DNA from: Vibrio splendidus
GTDB taxonomy: Bacteria; Pseudomonadota; Gammaproteobacteria; Enterobacterales; Vibrionaceae
Assembly: GCF_024347615.1 (NCBI RefSeq)
Contig: NZ_AP025509.1
Coordinates: forward strand, 62,001 to 126,000
Direction of reading: 5' to 3'
DNA: 64,000 nt
In this document: piece after piece, positions 7,585 to 17,481 of the stretch
Numbering within the stretch: the stretch's first letter is position 1
Layout: the number at the start of each line of letters is the position of its first letter
Translations under genes and position numbers: made by a program
The notes under the pieces: model-generated
What the model was told of the DNA's origin: nothing
Databases searched by the model: none
The model's input: only the letters and a program-made list of their open reading frames with translations

Positions 7585-8748
7585 TTAGCCTGCTGAGTTT
7601 AGAACCGAGTCTAATTCTTTCATTGAGTCAGCAAAGTAAGGGTTATAGGTTAAACGTGCATGGTTTTTTCCATCTTCACGATATCCCCATGCTGAGTACC
7701 AAACTTCACTTGTCGCGTTGCACTCTTCTTCAAAACCTTCCTCTTGACCATTGGAGCAGATCTTCTCGCTACCATTGATTCCGTAATACGGATTGCTTGG
7801 CGAGAACAGTAAACCCATGTGAGAACCGTTCGAGATGCGTTGCTCCGGGAGCTTCATGCTGTACTGAACCGCTCGCGGATCATCGAGTGTCGTCTCACCT
7901 TGCCAGATCAACACATTGTTTGGGTTGGGCATCGATTCAGTAAACGCTTGTTGAACGAAACTGGTGTCAATCACGCTGTCGCCTTCACTCATTATAATAA
8001 ACACCGGTTTATCGAAGTGCTTATCTTGTAAGTCATCACGAACGACTTCTGATGTCTCGTAGTAAACCGAGGCACCGTTCATTGGCAATGAGTTGTAACG
8101 CAACACGTTGTCTTCAGGATCTTGATCAGCCCAAGTGAAAAAGTAGCTTGCGAGCCCTGCGTATTGAACGGCAGACGAGCTTGGTTGAAACGCTGGAGAG
8201 AACAGCAGTAATCCGGAGATCTTTGGATCGTTCATCGCTTGCGAAGTGACGAGATTTGCGCCTGTTGAATAGCCGCCAAGCCAAACAGAATCATACTCTT
8301 GCTCAAGTAACTTGGTATGGTGAGCGACCACACCTTGCCAATCTTCTAAGCTCGGTTGCATTAGGTCACCCACACGACTGCCGTGACCCGGAAGCAATAC
8401 AGTTCTCACTAAGTAACCTTGCTCAGCCAAATGGGTAGCGATGTCTTTAAACGAATAGGGTGAATCACCCAATCCATGGACCAATAACACTGCCTTGCCA
8501 TTAGGTTCGGTAGGTTTGTATTCAGTCGGGGAGTTCAGTTGAATCTCAAGCTGCTTGTCTTTTGTCATGAACACGCGGTTTTTCAGCAGCCAATCTTGGG
8601 TGTCATTGACGTAGGCATCAAAGTTGTCTTGCTGATAGCTAGGCAAGTCTGGAGATGTTTCGTAAGCGGGTATAGTTGTCTCGTTGGAACAACCAACGAG
8701 ACTTAAAGTCGTTAAGGCGAGCAGCGTTAGAATGGTATTTCTATGCAT
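7585..8748 (-). CDS. Lipoprotein alpha/beta hydrolase (esterase / lysophospholipase-like)
   Basis: Residues 1-20 are a lipoprotein signal ending in LVGC (lipidated Cys20). The mature part has the alpha/beta hydrolase fold: oxyanion HGLGDSPYSF from 91, nucleophile Ser161 in GYSTG, likely acid Asp257 in SEGDSVID, and His310 in NGSHMG. It would be anchored in an outer or inner membrane leaflet facing the periplasm. The substrate is unknown; monoacylglycerol- and lysophospholipid-type esters are typical for the family. The insert after the histidine contains several cysteines (EKICSNGQEEGFEEECNATSE in outline), which could form a disulfide in the periplasm. The gene stands alone on its strand. 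Confidence 0.84.
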   Translation of the reverse strand: MHRNTILTLLALTTLSLVGCSNETTIPAYETSPDLPSYQQDNFDAYVNDTQDWLLKNRVFMTKDKQLEIQLNSPTEYKPTEPNGKAVLLVHGLGDSPYSFKDIATHLAEQGYLVRTVLLPGHGSRVGDLMQPSLEDWQGVVAHHTKLLEQEYDSVWLGGYSTGANLVTSQAMNDPKISGLLLFSPAFQPSSSAVQYAGLASYFFTWADQDPEDNVLRYNSLPMNGASVYYETSEVVRDDLQDKHFDKPVFIIMSEGDSVIDTSFVQQAFTESMPNPNNVLIWQGETTLDDPRAVQYSMKLPEQRISNGSHMGLLFSPSNPYYGINGSEKICSNGQEEGFEEECNATSEVWYSAWGYREDGKNHARLTYNPYFADSMKELDSVLNSAG

Positions 8749-8801
8749 TTTTTAATGTTGTCTCTGTTGTGCTTTCACTATGTTTGAAACTTAAGTTTAG
8801 A

Positions 8802-9032
8802 TTACTTTTTGCTTGAAAGGTCTTCGTATTCACCTTCAATAACACCGGCATCATTGGTTGATGACTGACGAGTGTTCATATGAGCTGCGAAACCTTGTTT
8901 CTTCATTTGATTCTGAATGCGCTTGCCAGTAATTAAAGCTGCAATAGCTAAAGGAATAGCAAGGATCAAGCTAGTGAATAACGCCAATAGGCCAGTAAAC
9001 AACGCAACAATCGTAACTAATATATTTTTCAT
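8802..9032 (-). CDS. Small membrane protein, function unknown
   Basis: The 76 residues have a long hydrophobic stretch at about 5-35, enough for one long or two short membrane segments, and a polar tail ending in EGEYEDLSSKK. I start it at the second ATG because GAGGA lies 7 bp before it; the first ATG, two codons upstream, is too close to that site. No known family recognised. It lies 53 bp upstream of the hydrolase gene on the same strand and could share its transcript. Confidence 0.6.
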   Translation of the reverse strand: MKNILVTIVALFTGLLALFTSLILAIPLAIAALITGKRIQNQMKKQGFAAHMNTRQSSTNDAGVIEGEYEDLSSKK

Positions 9033-9113
9033 ATTCATTCCTCTTTTTCTATGTTGTTACTATATCGCTTCTATTCTGAACGAAACATGAACACCACCAA
9101 ATAATTCTAGAGA

Positions 9114-9167
9114 GTCACTATGACACAGGTGTGTGTGGATTGAGAGTTTATATGTAGTCATAATCAC
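9114..9167 (+). promoter_or_regulatory. NorR-type binding sites upstream of hcp
   Basis: GTCACTATGAC at 9114-9124 is a perfect match to GTCA-N3-TGAC, the core of sites bound by the nitric-oxide-sensing activator NorR. GTCATAATCAC at 9157-9167 matches with one difference and keeps the GT-N7-AC frame. Both lie about 55-105 bp upstream of a sigma-54 promoter, as expected for an enhancer-binding activator. NorR control of hcp-hcr in vibrios has been proposed from comparative genomics (from memory). Confidence 0.7.
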
Positions 9168-9219
9168 GCACTAAAATAAGGGAATAAAGCTAAGTTTAAT
9201 AAAATCAATTAGTTAAAAG

Positions 9220-9236
9220 TTGGCACGGTTGATGCT
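9220..9236 (+). promoter_or_regulatory. Sigma-54 promoter of hcp
   Basis: TTGGCACGGTTGATGCT has the invariant GG (9222-9223) and GC (9234-9235) separated by exactly 10 bases, and differs from the TGGCAC-N5-TTGC consensus at one position. It lies 70 bp before the hcp start. Confidence 0.8.
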
Positions 9237-9305
9237 CTATAGGGTTTGGAATAAGTCACTGTAAGCAAAGTACTTACAGTTAACTAAAATATTACTGGAG
9301 CCCTT

Positions 9306-10967
9306 ATGTTCTGTATTCAATGTGAACAAACAATTCAAACCCCAACCGTAAAAGGCTGTTCTTTCGCACAAGGTATGTGTGGTAAAACATCGGAAGTATC
9401 CGACCTTCAAGACGTGTTGGTGCATTCTCTGCAAGGTGTTTCTTTCTGGGCCAATTTAGGCCGCGCTTGTGATGTTATTGATACTGAAATTGACGAATGG
9501 GCACCAAAAGCGTTCTTCGCAACACTGACTAACGTTAACTTCGACCCTGCTCGTATTATCGAGTTCGCACAACAATCTAACGAGTTTAAGCAGCGTTTAG
9601 AGCAACAGGTACGTGCGGCTGCTACGTTGATCGGTTTTGAAATCCCAGCACTTTCGGCTGCTGCGCAATTCGATCTTCCTACAGATTCTTCAGAGCTATT
9701 GGCGCTTGCCCCTCAAGCTGCGGTAAACCGTGGTCACGACTCTCAACATGAAGATGTGATTGGTCTTCGCCTTCTTTGCCTATACGGTCTAAAAGGTGCG
9801 GCAGCCTACATGGAGCACGCTCGTGTTCTTGGTCAAACTGACAATGCTATCTTTGCCGAATACCATGAAATCATGGCTTTCTTAGGTACTGACCCATCTG
9901 ACCTAAAACAACTGCTAGATACGTCTATGCAGATTGGCTTGATGAACTACAAAGTTATGGAAATGCTGGATAAAGGTGAGACAGATACATTTGGTCACCC
10001 TCAACCAACAACCGTGAACGTGAAGACTAAGAAAGGCCACTGTATTCTTGTTTCTGGTCACGACTTGCATGATCTAGAAAAGATCCTTCAACAAACTGAA
10101 GGCAAGGGCATCAACGTTTACACTAACGGTGAGATGCTACCTGCACACGGTTACCCTGAACTGAACAAGTACCCACATCTTGCGGGTAACTACGGCAGCG
10201 CTTGGCAGAACCAGCAAAAAGAATTCGCTAACTTCCCTGGTGCCATCGTAATGACATCTAACTGCTTACTTAACCCAGATGTAGGCTCATACGCTGATCG
10301 TCTATTTACGCGTAGCATCGTCGGCTGGCCTGGTGTTGATCACCTTGAAGGCGATGATTTCAGTGCGGTAATCGACTGTGCTCTTGCGCAAGAAGGCTTC
10401 AAACATGACGAGATCGAGCAAATGATCACTGTCGGTTTTGGTCGTAACGCACTGATGGAAGCGGCACCTGCGGTTATTGAGCAAGTGAAAGAAGGCAACA
10501 TCAAACACTTCTTCCTAGTCGGTGGTTGTGACGGTGACAAATCTGAACGTAGCTACTACACAGACTTCACAGCTCAAGCGCCAGAAGATTCAGTAATCCT
10601 GACATTGGCATGTGGTAAATTCCGTTTCAACAAAAACCAATTCGGTGACATTAACGGTATCCCACGTCTGTTAGATGTTGGCCAATGTAACGATGCTTAC
10701 TCAGCGATTCAGCTTGCTATCGCACTGTCTCAAGAGTTTGATTGTGGTATCAACGAACTTCCGTTAACGCTAGTTCTATCTTGGTTCGAGCAAAAAGCGA
10801 TCGTTATCCTGCTTACCCTGTTCGCTCTTGGTGTGAAAGGTATTTACACGGGCCCAACAGCGCCAGCTTTCCTAACAGAAAACCTATTAAAGATTATGCA
10901 AGACGAGTTCGATATGCGTTCTATCTCAACGCCAGAGCAAGATCTTAAAACAATCTTAGCGGCTTAA
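9306..10967 (+). CDS. hcp: Hybrid cluster protein (hydroxylamine reductase / nitrosylase)
   Basis: The 553 residues closely match E. coli Hcp from the first residue ([13 protein letters not shown]). Cysteines 3, 6, 18 and 25 have the C-x2-C-x11-C-x6-C spacing of the enteric type, which holds the N-terminal iron-sulfur cluster; the hybrid 4Fe-2S-2O cluster lies in the C-terminal half. Hcp handles nitric oxide or hydroxylamine in the cytoplasm during anaerobic nitrosative stress, with electrons supplied by Hcr. hcr follows 119 bp downstream, behind a weak hairpin. A sigma-54 promoter and NorR-type sites precede the gene, so nitric oxide should induce it. The ribosome-binding site CTGGAG supports the start. 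Confidence 0.97.
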   Translation: MFCIQCEQTIQTPTVKGCSFAQGMCGKTSEVSDLQDVLVHSLQGVSFWANLGRACDVIDTEIDEWAPKAFFATLTNVNFDPARIIEFAQQSNEFKQRLEQQVRAAATLIGFEIPALSAAAQFDLPTDSSELLALAPQAAVNRGHDSQHEDVIGLRLLCLYGLKGAAAYMEHARVLGQTDNAIFAEYHEIMAFLGTDPSDLKQLLDTSMQIGLMNYKVMEMLDKGETDTFGHPQPTTVNVKTKKGHCILVSGHDLHDLEKILQQTEGKGINVYTNGEMLPAHGYPELNKYPHLAGNYGSAWQNQQKEFANFPGAIVMTSNCLLNPDVGSYADRLFTRSIVGWPGVDHLEGDDFSAVIDCALAQEGFKHDEIEQMITVGFGRNALMEAAPAVIEQVKEGNIKHFFLVGGCDGDKSERSYYTDFTAQAPEDSVILTLACGKFRFNKNQFGDINGIPRLLDVGQCNDAYSAIQLAIALSQEFDCGINELPLTLVLSWFEQKAIVILLTLFALGVKGIYTGPTAPAFLTENLLKIMQDEFDMRSISTPEQDLKTILAA

Positions 10968-10981
10968 TTTAAGCCAACTCT

Positions 10982-11032
10982 AAGCCCCGTTGTTGTGACG
11001 TTTTTCTAAAACAGACAACGGCGGGGCTTTTT
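10982..11032 (+). terminator. Terminator-like hairpin between hcp and hcr
   Basis: AAGCCCCGTTGT pairs imperfectly with ACAACGGCGGGGCTT (three extra bases) and is followed by TTTTT. It may lower hcr expression relative to hcp. Confidence 0.65.
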
Positions 11033-11086
11033 CGATTTAAATCTTTAGTCATTTAATCATCTAGTCATTAGCAAGGTACACGAACT

Positions 11087-12166
11087 ATGTATGCATGGTC
11101 GGATAGCGATTCAATCAATTTAGTGTGTTTAAAGAAATGGCACGAGACGCCAGATACGGTCAGCTTTGAGCTTGGCAGCGTTCCACAAGACTTACATTTC
11201 AACTTTAAGCCAGGGCAATTTATTACTCTGGGTTTGGATATGCCGGCGAAAACGGATTACCGTGCTTATTCTGTAGCGTCTTGCCCTGAAGATAACCGCC
11301 TGAAGCTGACGGTAAAGCGTGTGGAAGGTGGCTTGGTTTCGAACTTTATTGTTGATGAACTTGATGAAGGTGATGAGGTTTCTGTATTGAAGCCTGCTGG
11401 TGCGTTTAACTGTATTGATTGCATGCCAACGGCGACAAAGAAAGTAACGCTAGTGAGCGCGGGTTGCGGTATCACTCCGGTGATGGCGATGGCAAAGTAT
11501 TGGTTGGCTCAAGGCAGTGATGTTGAAATCGATTTTGTTCACATGGCACGTAATCGACGCGAGACCATCTACTTTGAAGAGCTCAACCAACTCGATGAGA
11601 CACACGCTAACTTTAACCTTAAGTTGCTTCTGAAAGACAGTGAAGGAACAACTGCTCCCCAAGGTCGTCTAGACAAGAGCTGGTTGGTAACACTCAGCCC
11701 AGATATTTTAGACAGAACCGTATACTTGTGTGGGCCGGTTAGCTTTATGCAAGACATAGAAAACTACCTGAAAGAACTTGAGTTCAACATGGATAACTTC
11801 TACCAAGAAAGTTTTACTCCCGCGACTCAAAGTAATAATTCACTAGCCCATAGCAATACTGCTTCAGAAGAACCACAAACAGAAGCGTCAGCAGATTCAA
11901 ATGGCGCCGTTAAGGTGTTTGTTCCTGCATTTGGCGCAGAAGTTGAAGCAGAAGCGGGAACCCCATTGGCGGATTCATTAGAAAAAGCAGGTGTTCCGAT
12001 TATTATTGCTTGTCGCAGTGGGATTTGTGGTTCGTGTAAGTGTAAAGTAACCAAAGGTTCGGTGGAATCAAGCAGCCAAGAAACATTGACGCCAGAACAG
12101 ATTGAGCAAGGTTATGTACTCGCGTGTTCGAGTGCGATTCAGTCAGATGTTGAGGTTGAGTTGTAA
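11087..12166 (+). CDS. hcr: NADH oxidoreductase Hcr, electron donor to Hcp
   Basis: The 359-residue protein joins a ferredoxin-reductase module to a C-terminal plant-type ferredoxin. FAD contact is RAYSVAS at about 65; the NADH-binding segment is VSAGCGITPVMAM at about 125; the reductase module closes with YLCGPVSFM. A Ser/Thr/Ala/Glu-rich linker (about 245-275) leads to the 2Fe-2S domain with CRSGICGSCKCKV and a final Cys in LACSS. It passes electrons from NADH to Hcp. It follows hcp on the same strand, as in enteric bacteria. E. coli Hcr is shorter, mainly because of the linker. Confidence 0.95.
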   Translation: MYAWSDSDSINLVCLKKWHETPDTVSFELGSVPQDLHFNFKPGQFITLGLDMPAKTDYRAYSVASCPEDNRLKLTVKRVEGGLVSNFIVDELDEGDEVSVLKPAGAFNCIDCMPTATKKVTLVSAGCGITPVMAMAKYWLAQGSDVEIDFVHMARNRRETIYFEELNQLDETHANFNLKLLLKDSEGTTAPQGRLDKSWLVTLSPDILDRTVYLCGPVSFMQDIENYLKELEFNMDNFYQESFTPATQSNNSLAHSNTASEEPQTEASADSNGAVKVFVPAFGAEVEAEAGTPLADSLEKAGVPIIIACRSGICGSCKCKVTKGSVESSSQETLTPEQIEQGYVLACSSAIQSDVEVEL

Positions 12167-12239
12167 CAGATGTGAAGCTTTCCAAGAGTGACGAGGATAA
12201 AGTTCTTGTCATAGCGATAAAAGTTAGCTTGCCAGATGT

Positions 12240-12283
12240 AAAAAGGCCACTTAGATCAGATAGAGAGAGCAGATCTAAGTGGC
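12240..12283 (-). terminator. Terminator of the GAPDH gene (minus strand)
   Basis: A perfect 12-bp stem (GCCACTTAGATC with its complement, 12246-12257 and 12272-12283) is followed on the minus strand by CCTTTTTAC. It lies about 140 bp beyond the GAPDH stop; on the plus strand no T-run follows. Confidence 0.72.
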
Positions 12284-12424
12284 AACCTTCCTGTTTATAC
12301 GGGGGAGTAAAACAAGAAGGGTTGCAAAGCCCATTACAGACCTCGCAGATATAATTATTATGTTGTGGAGCTGGTTACCTAAAACTGTTTATAGAATCTA
12401 AGCAATTTACAGGCTCTAAGCAGT

Positions 12425-13861
12425 TTATACTTCAGGGTAAGTCTTGTAGCGCACACCCATCATTTGTTCCATACAGTGAACAACCTGACAGCTGTAGCCA
12501 AACTCGTTGTCGTACCAAATATACAGAACAGCACGGTTGTCTTGTGCGATAGTCGCAACACCGTCAACCACACCAGGGTGGCGAGAGCCAACCAAATCCG
12601 TCGATACAATCTCAGTCGAATCTGTGTAATCAATTTGTGCAGACAGAGAAGAAGACAGCGCCATTTCACGCAGGTACTCGTTTAACTCTTCTTTGTTTGT
12701 GCCTTTCTCAAGGTTTAGGTTTGCTACTGCCATTGAAACATTTGGCGTAGGTACGCGAATCGCATTACCTGTTAGCTTACCTTCCATTTCTGGCATCGCT
12801 TTTGATACCGCTTTAGCAGCACCAGTCGATGTCAGTACCATATTCAATGATGCAGCACGACCACGACGGTCTCCTGAGTGGAAGTTATCGATTAGGTTTT
12901 GGTCATTGGTAAATGAGTGAACCGTTTCAATGTGACCAGACAGTACGCCGAATTTGTCGTGAACCGCTTTCAATACTGGCGTGATTGCGTTTGTCGTACA
13001 GCTTGCAGCAGAGATGATCGTGTCTTCTGGTTGAATGACAGTCTCGTTCACACCAAATACGACGTTCTTGATGTCGCCTTTGCCTGGCGCAGTCAGTAGT
13101 ACTTTCTTCGCACCGTTACATGCAACGTGTTGGCTTAGGCCTTCAGCGTCACGCCATACGCCAGTGTTATCAACCACAAGTGCATTTTCAATACCGTAAG
13201 TCGTGTAATCCACTTCTTCTGGCTTGTTTGCGTAGATAACTTGAATGAAGTTGCCGTTTACGATGATTGCTTTACGTTCTTGGTCAACTACGATACTGCC
13301 GTTGAACTGGCCGTGAACAGAGTCACGACGAAGTAGGCTAGCACGCTTTTCTAGGTCGCCGTCTTTGCCACCACGTACAACGATTGCACGTAAACGAAGT
13401 GGGTAACCTGGGCCACTTTTCTCGATCAATAGACGAGTTAGCAGTCGGCCAATACGACCAAAACCGTACAATACAACGTCACGAGGTTCTGTCATTGCAT
13501 CGCCTTGAAGCGATTCTACAAGTGCAGTTTGTAGAAAATCATCCAGCCCGTGAGTGTCTTCGCGATCTTGCCAGAATGCATGGGCAAGGCGACCAACATC
13601 AATACGACATGGAGATAAGTCCATAGAGAGAAGGTGTTGAATGATTGGTTGAGTCTGTTCTGCTGTAAGAGGAGAACCAGTGTAACGTTTTGCGATACGG
13701 TGAGCTTTGATGATGTCGATAGTTGTCGCGTTAACCAGGGTCTTACCGAAGAGGATAACTTCTACGCCTTTTTGACGGTATAACTGACCTAAAGTTGGAG
13801 CGATGGATTCAGCAATAGTTTGACTAGTTTGCCAGTCTAGGAGGTGCTTTTCGGGACTCAT
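12425..13861 (-). CDS. Long-form glyceraldehyde-3-phosphate dehydrogenase
   Basis: Residues from about 127 onward are a complete GAPDH: Rossmann motif GFGRIGR at 133-139, catalytic Cys288 in SAASCTTNAITP, and WYDNEFGYSCQV near the end. About 125 extra residues at the N-terminus, with no recognised domain, bring it to 478 against the usual 330-340. Long GAPDHs of this kind occur in vibrios and some other gamma-proteobacteria beside a normal GapA. The RGGKDGDLEKRASLLRRDSVHGQF region replaces the usual KYDSVHG context. Whether it works in glycolysis, in gluconeogenesis or on another aldehyde is not settled by sequence. It is monocistronic with its own terminator. Confidence 0.9.
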   Translation of the reverse strand: MSPEKHLLDWQTSQTIAESIAPTLGQLYRQKGVEVILFGKTLVNATTIDIIKAHRIAKRYTGSPLTAEQTQPIIQHLLSMDLSPCRIDVGRLAHAFWQDREDTHGLDDFLQTALVESLQGDAMTEPRDVVLYGFGRIGRLLTRLLIEKSGPGYPLRLRAIVVRGGKDGDLEKRASLLRRDSVHGQFNGSIVVDQERKAIIVNGNFIQVIYANKPEEVDYTTYGIENALVVDNTGVWRDAEGLSQHVACNGAKKVLLTAPGKGDIKNVVFGVNETVIQPEDTIISAASCTTNAITPVLKAVHDKFGVLSGHIETVHSFTNDQNLIDNFHSGDRRGRAASLNMVLTSTGAAKAVSKAMPEMEGKLTGNAIRVPTPNVSMAVANLNLEKGTNKEELNEYLREMALSSSLSAQIDYTDSTEIVSTDLVGSRHPGVVDGVATIAQDNRAVLYIWYDNEFGYSCQVVHCMEQMMGVRYKTYPEV

Positions 13862-14797
13862 CTTTACTCGGGACCTTTCACGTTAAGTTTCTGCATTCAT
13901 GGCGGTTGTAGGGAAGCCAATCAGCATAGGGGATTTGAGGCATCAGGCTGTGGTCTTTATTGCCACTTAAATGTGCTTGATATGCCTTGTGTGCAACTTG
14001 TAATTTTTATGTGGCAGGATTGTAAGGTACGACGGGTTATTCTGCTAGGAAAAATAAATGCAGACAAATTATCTGTAAGTTGGCTTTATATTAGCCATAA
14101 ATCAAGTTTTCAGTGTCGATAAAGGCTATTGACTTTAACAATCTGTAGCACTTATTTTTCGACAAAAAATACTCAAATCAAAATATTATATGTAATAACA
14201 GTCATAGTGATCATTAAAGGTGTGATCGTTAGCTCAAGTTACACGTAAACAGTAAACGACAAATAAGGTGATCAATGCGTTTTCTTGTTCGACCTTTGAA
14301 TACGCCGAATTCGAGTGCGAAAAGTGCATGACGCAAACGATTGGATCTCACAAATTTCACTTAACTTCGGTGTTTGTTGGTTTATAGAGTCATTACTCCC
14401 AACCTTGTGGAGCAGAGAAGCGTGGCCGTTTGCTTATTATGCGAGTGATAATAACTGGATAAAGCTTGCTTCGTTAAACTTCACTTGTTCATACCTCGTT
14501 TGTATACAGCTCTCTCATCTATACTCCTCCTGTTTAAACATCTTGTGTTTAGATCTCGCGTGTTTAAAGCACACTTGTTTAAAGCACAACTGTTTAAAGC
14601 ATATTTGTTTTAACTTTATCTGTTTAAGTAACAGCCCCCCTTTAAAGCCTAAACATGGAGGTAAGTTGATCATAATTTACCGTTCTGGGCTCAGAGTATC
14701 GTTTGTTCATATCCAATTTGATCAATAAGTCCTGTTAATGTCCTATTCTTAACTTGGGCTAGGTAAAATTACTTTCGGGAAGGGAGTCGTTATAAAA
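13862..14797. other. Long intergenic region between the GAPDH and hybrid kinase genes
   Basis: This 936-bp stretch separates divergent genes. It holds the promoter regions of both and a 15-bp tandem repeat array (14471-14635). A 137-codon frame with a GTG start (14315-14728) runs through the array, but it has no ribosome-binding site and no recognised domain, so I do not call it a gene. The first 400 bp are AT-rich and otherwise unremarkable. Confidence 0.7.
14471..14635. repeat. 15-bp tandem repeat array, about 11 units
   Basis: The clearest seven units begin at 14531, 14546, 14561, 14576, 14591, 14606 and 14621, each starting TGTTTAAA or close to it (core TGTTTAAAGCACACT). Four more degraded units in the same phase reach back to 14471 (for example TGTTCATACCTCGTT at 14486). 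No spacers separate the units, so it is not a CRISPR array. The units are intergenic and end about 160 bp before the kinase gene. Confidence 0.9.
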
Positions 14798-17449
14798 ATG
14801 ATAAACATGTCAATTAGATGGCGTCTTATATTTCTTTCCACGGTTTCTGTATTCATCATGTTTGGTTTTACAGTCAATGAAGTGCTCAAGAACGATAAGA
14901 AGATGAATCACCTTGAAACAACTCGTATTAAGGTTGAAGCGCTTCAATCTTTTAATACCGTTTCAAGCGATGCTTATCGATGGTTGGTTCTGTCTAATGA
15001 CTCTCCAGAGAAAGAGCTGCTGCTTTTAAAGCTGCAAGCTGATGTAGCTAGACTCGCTCAGTACGAGAAACAGCTTCGACAGTTCGACAGCAATTGGACT
15101 GTTGAACCACAGTTGGTTGAGCTTAAGAGTGTGTTAGCGAAACTCGCTCGCGTAACCTCCAGTATGAACAATGACGCATCACAAATTACGGACAACAACA
15201 CGCAACTGACAGAGCAGGCCTTCGACTTGCTAAAAGGCGTGTTAATGGAGCTATCTGAGTATCGCATTAACATCGTGGACGAAAAGATCAGTCAAGCTGA
15301 CGCGATGTTTATTAATCTTACTCACTACGTGTTTTGGACTCAGCGAGAAGCGTGGTTGAGCTACCGCTTGTATCGTTCTCCAGAGCTGATAGATCAATAT
15401 TTATTGAGTTATGTTGGTGCTTTAGAAAGGCAGCAGCAGTTATTAGATACGTTTTTCCGTTCTGGAAGCCGTTCGCCTGAAATTAGAAAGCTATTAAGTA
15501 CGTTTTCTAAAGATGATTTTCAAAACCGTTTTACAGCTCGAATCCTCAAAGGTGATTTCTCGTCGTCTGAAATATATGAATATGTGGAAGGTTTAGAACG
15601 AAAGAAGTTAGCGATTTCAAAGGCAGTGGGTGCTTACACTAAGCAATTACAGTTTGATCTGACCAAAAATATAGCACTGCAAAAAAGGCAAACCTTGGTT
15701 ATGACATTGCTTATTCTTGTCGTGTCAGGTGTGTTGTTATGGCTTGGTGTAGCGACATCTCTTCGCTTAAATCGAAACCTATCGATTATTTTGCAAGGGG
15801 TATCTGAATGCGCGGATAGCTACGGCAAGCCCAAGGTCATTCATATTCAAGGCAACGATGAACTTGCCGAGTTCACTGAAACTCTGAATCGAGTGATGGA
15901 GCGCAACTATCAACATAACAAAGAGTTAGTAGAAGCAAAGGAAGATGCAATTTCGGCTAACAAGGCCAAGAGCGCATTTTTAGCCAATATGTCCCATGAG
16001 ATACGTACACCACTCAACGGGATTATTGGGATGGCTGAGATCTTATCTCAAAGCCAACTGAGCGCGAATCAACAAGAAGTGTTAGGAGACATCGAATCGT
16101 CTTCTCACTCATTACTGGTTCTGCTTAATGACATTCTTGACCTGTCCAAAATCGAGTCGGGCAACTTAATGCTATCGCCACACAATGCTGATCTGAGAGA
16201 GGCGGTTTACGACTCAGTAAGTGTGATTTTATCCAAAGCGATAAGTAAAGATATCGAACTCGACATCAATATCGATTCCCAAACTCCACCGCAGCTGTTT
16301 TTCGATGAGTACCGTGTGAGACAAGTACTAACCAATTTGCTGTCTAACGCCATCAAGTTTACGGCAAAGGGCACGATTACGACGGACATTGCATACACAC
16401 CTATGTCTTTGGGTAGAGGCAAGCTGGAATGCAGTGTGTCTGATACTGGAATTGGGATTGAGCCAGAGAAGCTAGAGTCCATATTTGAACCTTTCACTCA
16501 AGAAGATGGCAGCATTACTCGCCAATTCGGTGGGACAGGGTTAGGCCTTGCGATTTGTCGACAGCTTGTTGATTTGATGGGGGGTTACATTACCGCGCGT
16601 TCAGTGAAAGGAGAGGGCTCAACGTTCACTTTTTGTTTGTATGTCGACACTGTCGAAACTCATGTTCAAACCTTCGACAACCTAAGCCGTGCGACTATTA
16701 TCTCGAATTCTTTCAATTACCTCGATCAACTGGTCAAAGAGTGTGAACGCTTAAATGTTCGACCCAATGTTGTGTCATCCATTTCGGATCTTGATGAAAA
16801 CCTGAAAGAAAGTGACTTCATACTTTATTGTCATACGCTGCATCACTCCATGGATAAAGATCTTGCGACGCTAAAGGCGTTATACCCTTTAGCTCGCGTT
16901 ATCGTGTGTCAGCATCATCTCTTTAAAACCAATCTAATCACAGAAACGGTTCACTCAACTCATACATTGCCATTCTTGGGTCGACGATTCTTAAACAGCT
17001 TACAATCGCTCGATATCGGTGAAGAACAAGCGCCGACGGTGGAAGCAAAAGATGAAGAGGTTCGTTCTCTGAACCGACGTATTCTGATTGTTGAAGATAA
17101 CCTAATGAATCAGAAGATAGCGAGCTTCTTTCTTGAGCAAGCGGGCTATGAATATTTGATTGCCAGTAATGGCCAAGAAGCGGTGGATGTCATCACTCAA
17201 GGCGCTCAGTTTGATGCTATCTTAATGGATTGCATGATGCCTGTTATGGATGGAATAACGGCGACCCGTGCGATTCGACAGTGGGAGAGTGACCAACAAG
17301 CCGCACCATTACCCATCATTGCTTTAACCGCTAGTGTGCTGGAAGAAGACATCAAAGATTGCTTTGAAGCGGGCATGAATGCCTACTTGCCGAAACCTTA
17401 TAAATCCCACCAACTGTATGACCTTTTCAGTAGCCTTGATATTGTCTAA
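14798..17449 (+). CDS. Orphan hybrid sensor histidine kinase
   Basis: Order of domains in 883 residues: membrane segment at 9-27; periplasmic helical sensor region, about 30-295; second membrane segment at 298-320; HAMP-like linker; HisKA with phospho-acceptor His400 in [15 protein letters not shown]; HATPase with DTGIGIEP (about 549) and GGTGLGLAI (about 578); a degenerate receiver-like segment at 630-745; and a C-terminal receiver with Asp811 in [12 protein letters not shown]. There is no Hpt domain, so an external phosphotransfer protein is expected. No response regulator lies next to it. The periplasmic part is a helical bundle-type sensor by appearance; the ligand is unknown. The ATG at 14798 is the likeliest start. 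Confidence 0.9.
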   Translation: MINMSIRWRLIFLSTVSVFIMFGFTVNEVLKNDKKMNHLETTRIKVEALQSFNTVSSDAYRWLVLSNDSPEKELLLLKLQADVARLAQYEKQLRQFDSNWTVEPQLVELKSVLAKLARVTSSMNNDASQITDNNTQLTEQAFDLLKGVLMELSEYRINIVDEKISQADAMFINLTHYVFWTQREAWLSYRLYRSPELIDQYLLSYVGALERQQQLLDTFFRSGSRSPEIRKLLSTFSKDDFQNRFTARILKGDFSSSEIYEYVEGLERKKLAISKAVGAYTKQLQFDLTKNIALQKRQTLVMTLLILVVSGVLLWLGVATSLRLNRNLSIILQGVSECADSYGKPKVIHIQGNDELAEFTETLNRVMERNYQHNKELVEAKEDAISANKAKSAFLANMSHEIRTPLNGIIGMAEILSQSQLSANQQEVLGDIESSSHSLLVLLNDILDLSKIESGNLMLSPHNADLREAVYDSVSVILSKAISKDIELDINIDSQTPPQLFFDEYRVRQVLTNLLSNAIKFTAKGTITTDIAYTPMSLGRGKLECSVSDTGIGIEPEKLESIFEPFTQEDGSITRQFGGTGLGLAICRQLVDLMGGYITARSVKGEGSTFTFCLYVDTVETHVQTFDNLSRATIISNSFNYLDQLVKECERLNVRPNVVSSISDLDENLKESDFILYCHTLHHSMDKDLATLKALYPLARVIVCQHHLFKTNLITETVHSTHTLPFLGRRFLNSLQSLDIGEEQAPTVEAKDEEVRSLNRRILIVEDNLMNQKIASFFLEQAGYEYLIASNGQEAVDVITQGAQFDAILMDCMMPVMDGITATRAIRQWESDQQAAPLPIIALTASVLEEDIKDCFEAGMNAYLPKPYKSHQLYDLFSSLDIV

Positions 17450-17481
17450 CTGGCTCATTATCAAGGCTAGCACTGTACGAT

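Noticed and set aside
12240..12283. Terminator of hcr on the plus strand
   Set aside because: The stem has no T-run on the plus strand but a clear one on the minus strand, so it is assigned to the GAPDH gene.
14471..14635. Possible CRISPR array
   Set aside because: Units are directly adjacent at 15 bp with no unique spacers, and no cas gene is present. The same holds for the arrays at 7526, 33200, 39511 and 54587.
14315..14728. 137-codon open frame with a pentapeptide-like pattern
   Set aside because: GTG start without ribosome-binding site, Cys-before-Leu pattern not that of pentapeptide-repeat proteins, and the repeats are explained by a 15-bp DNA array that happens to be in frame.
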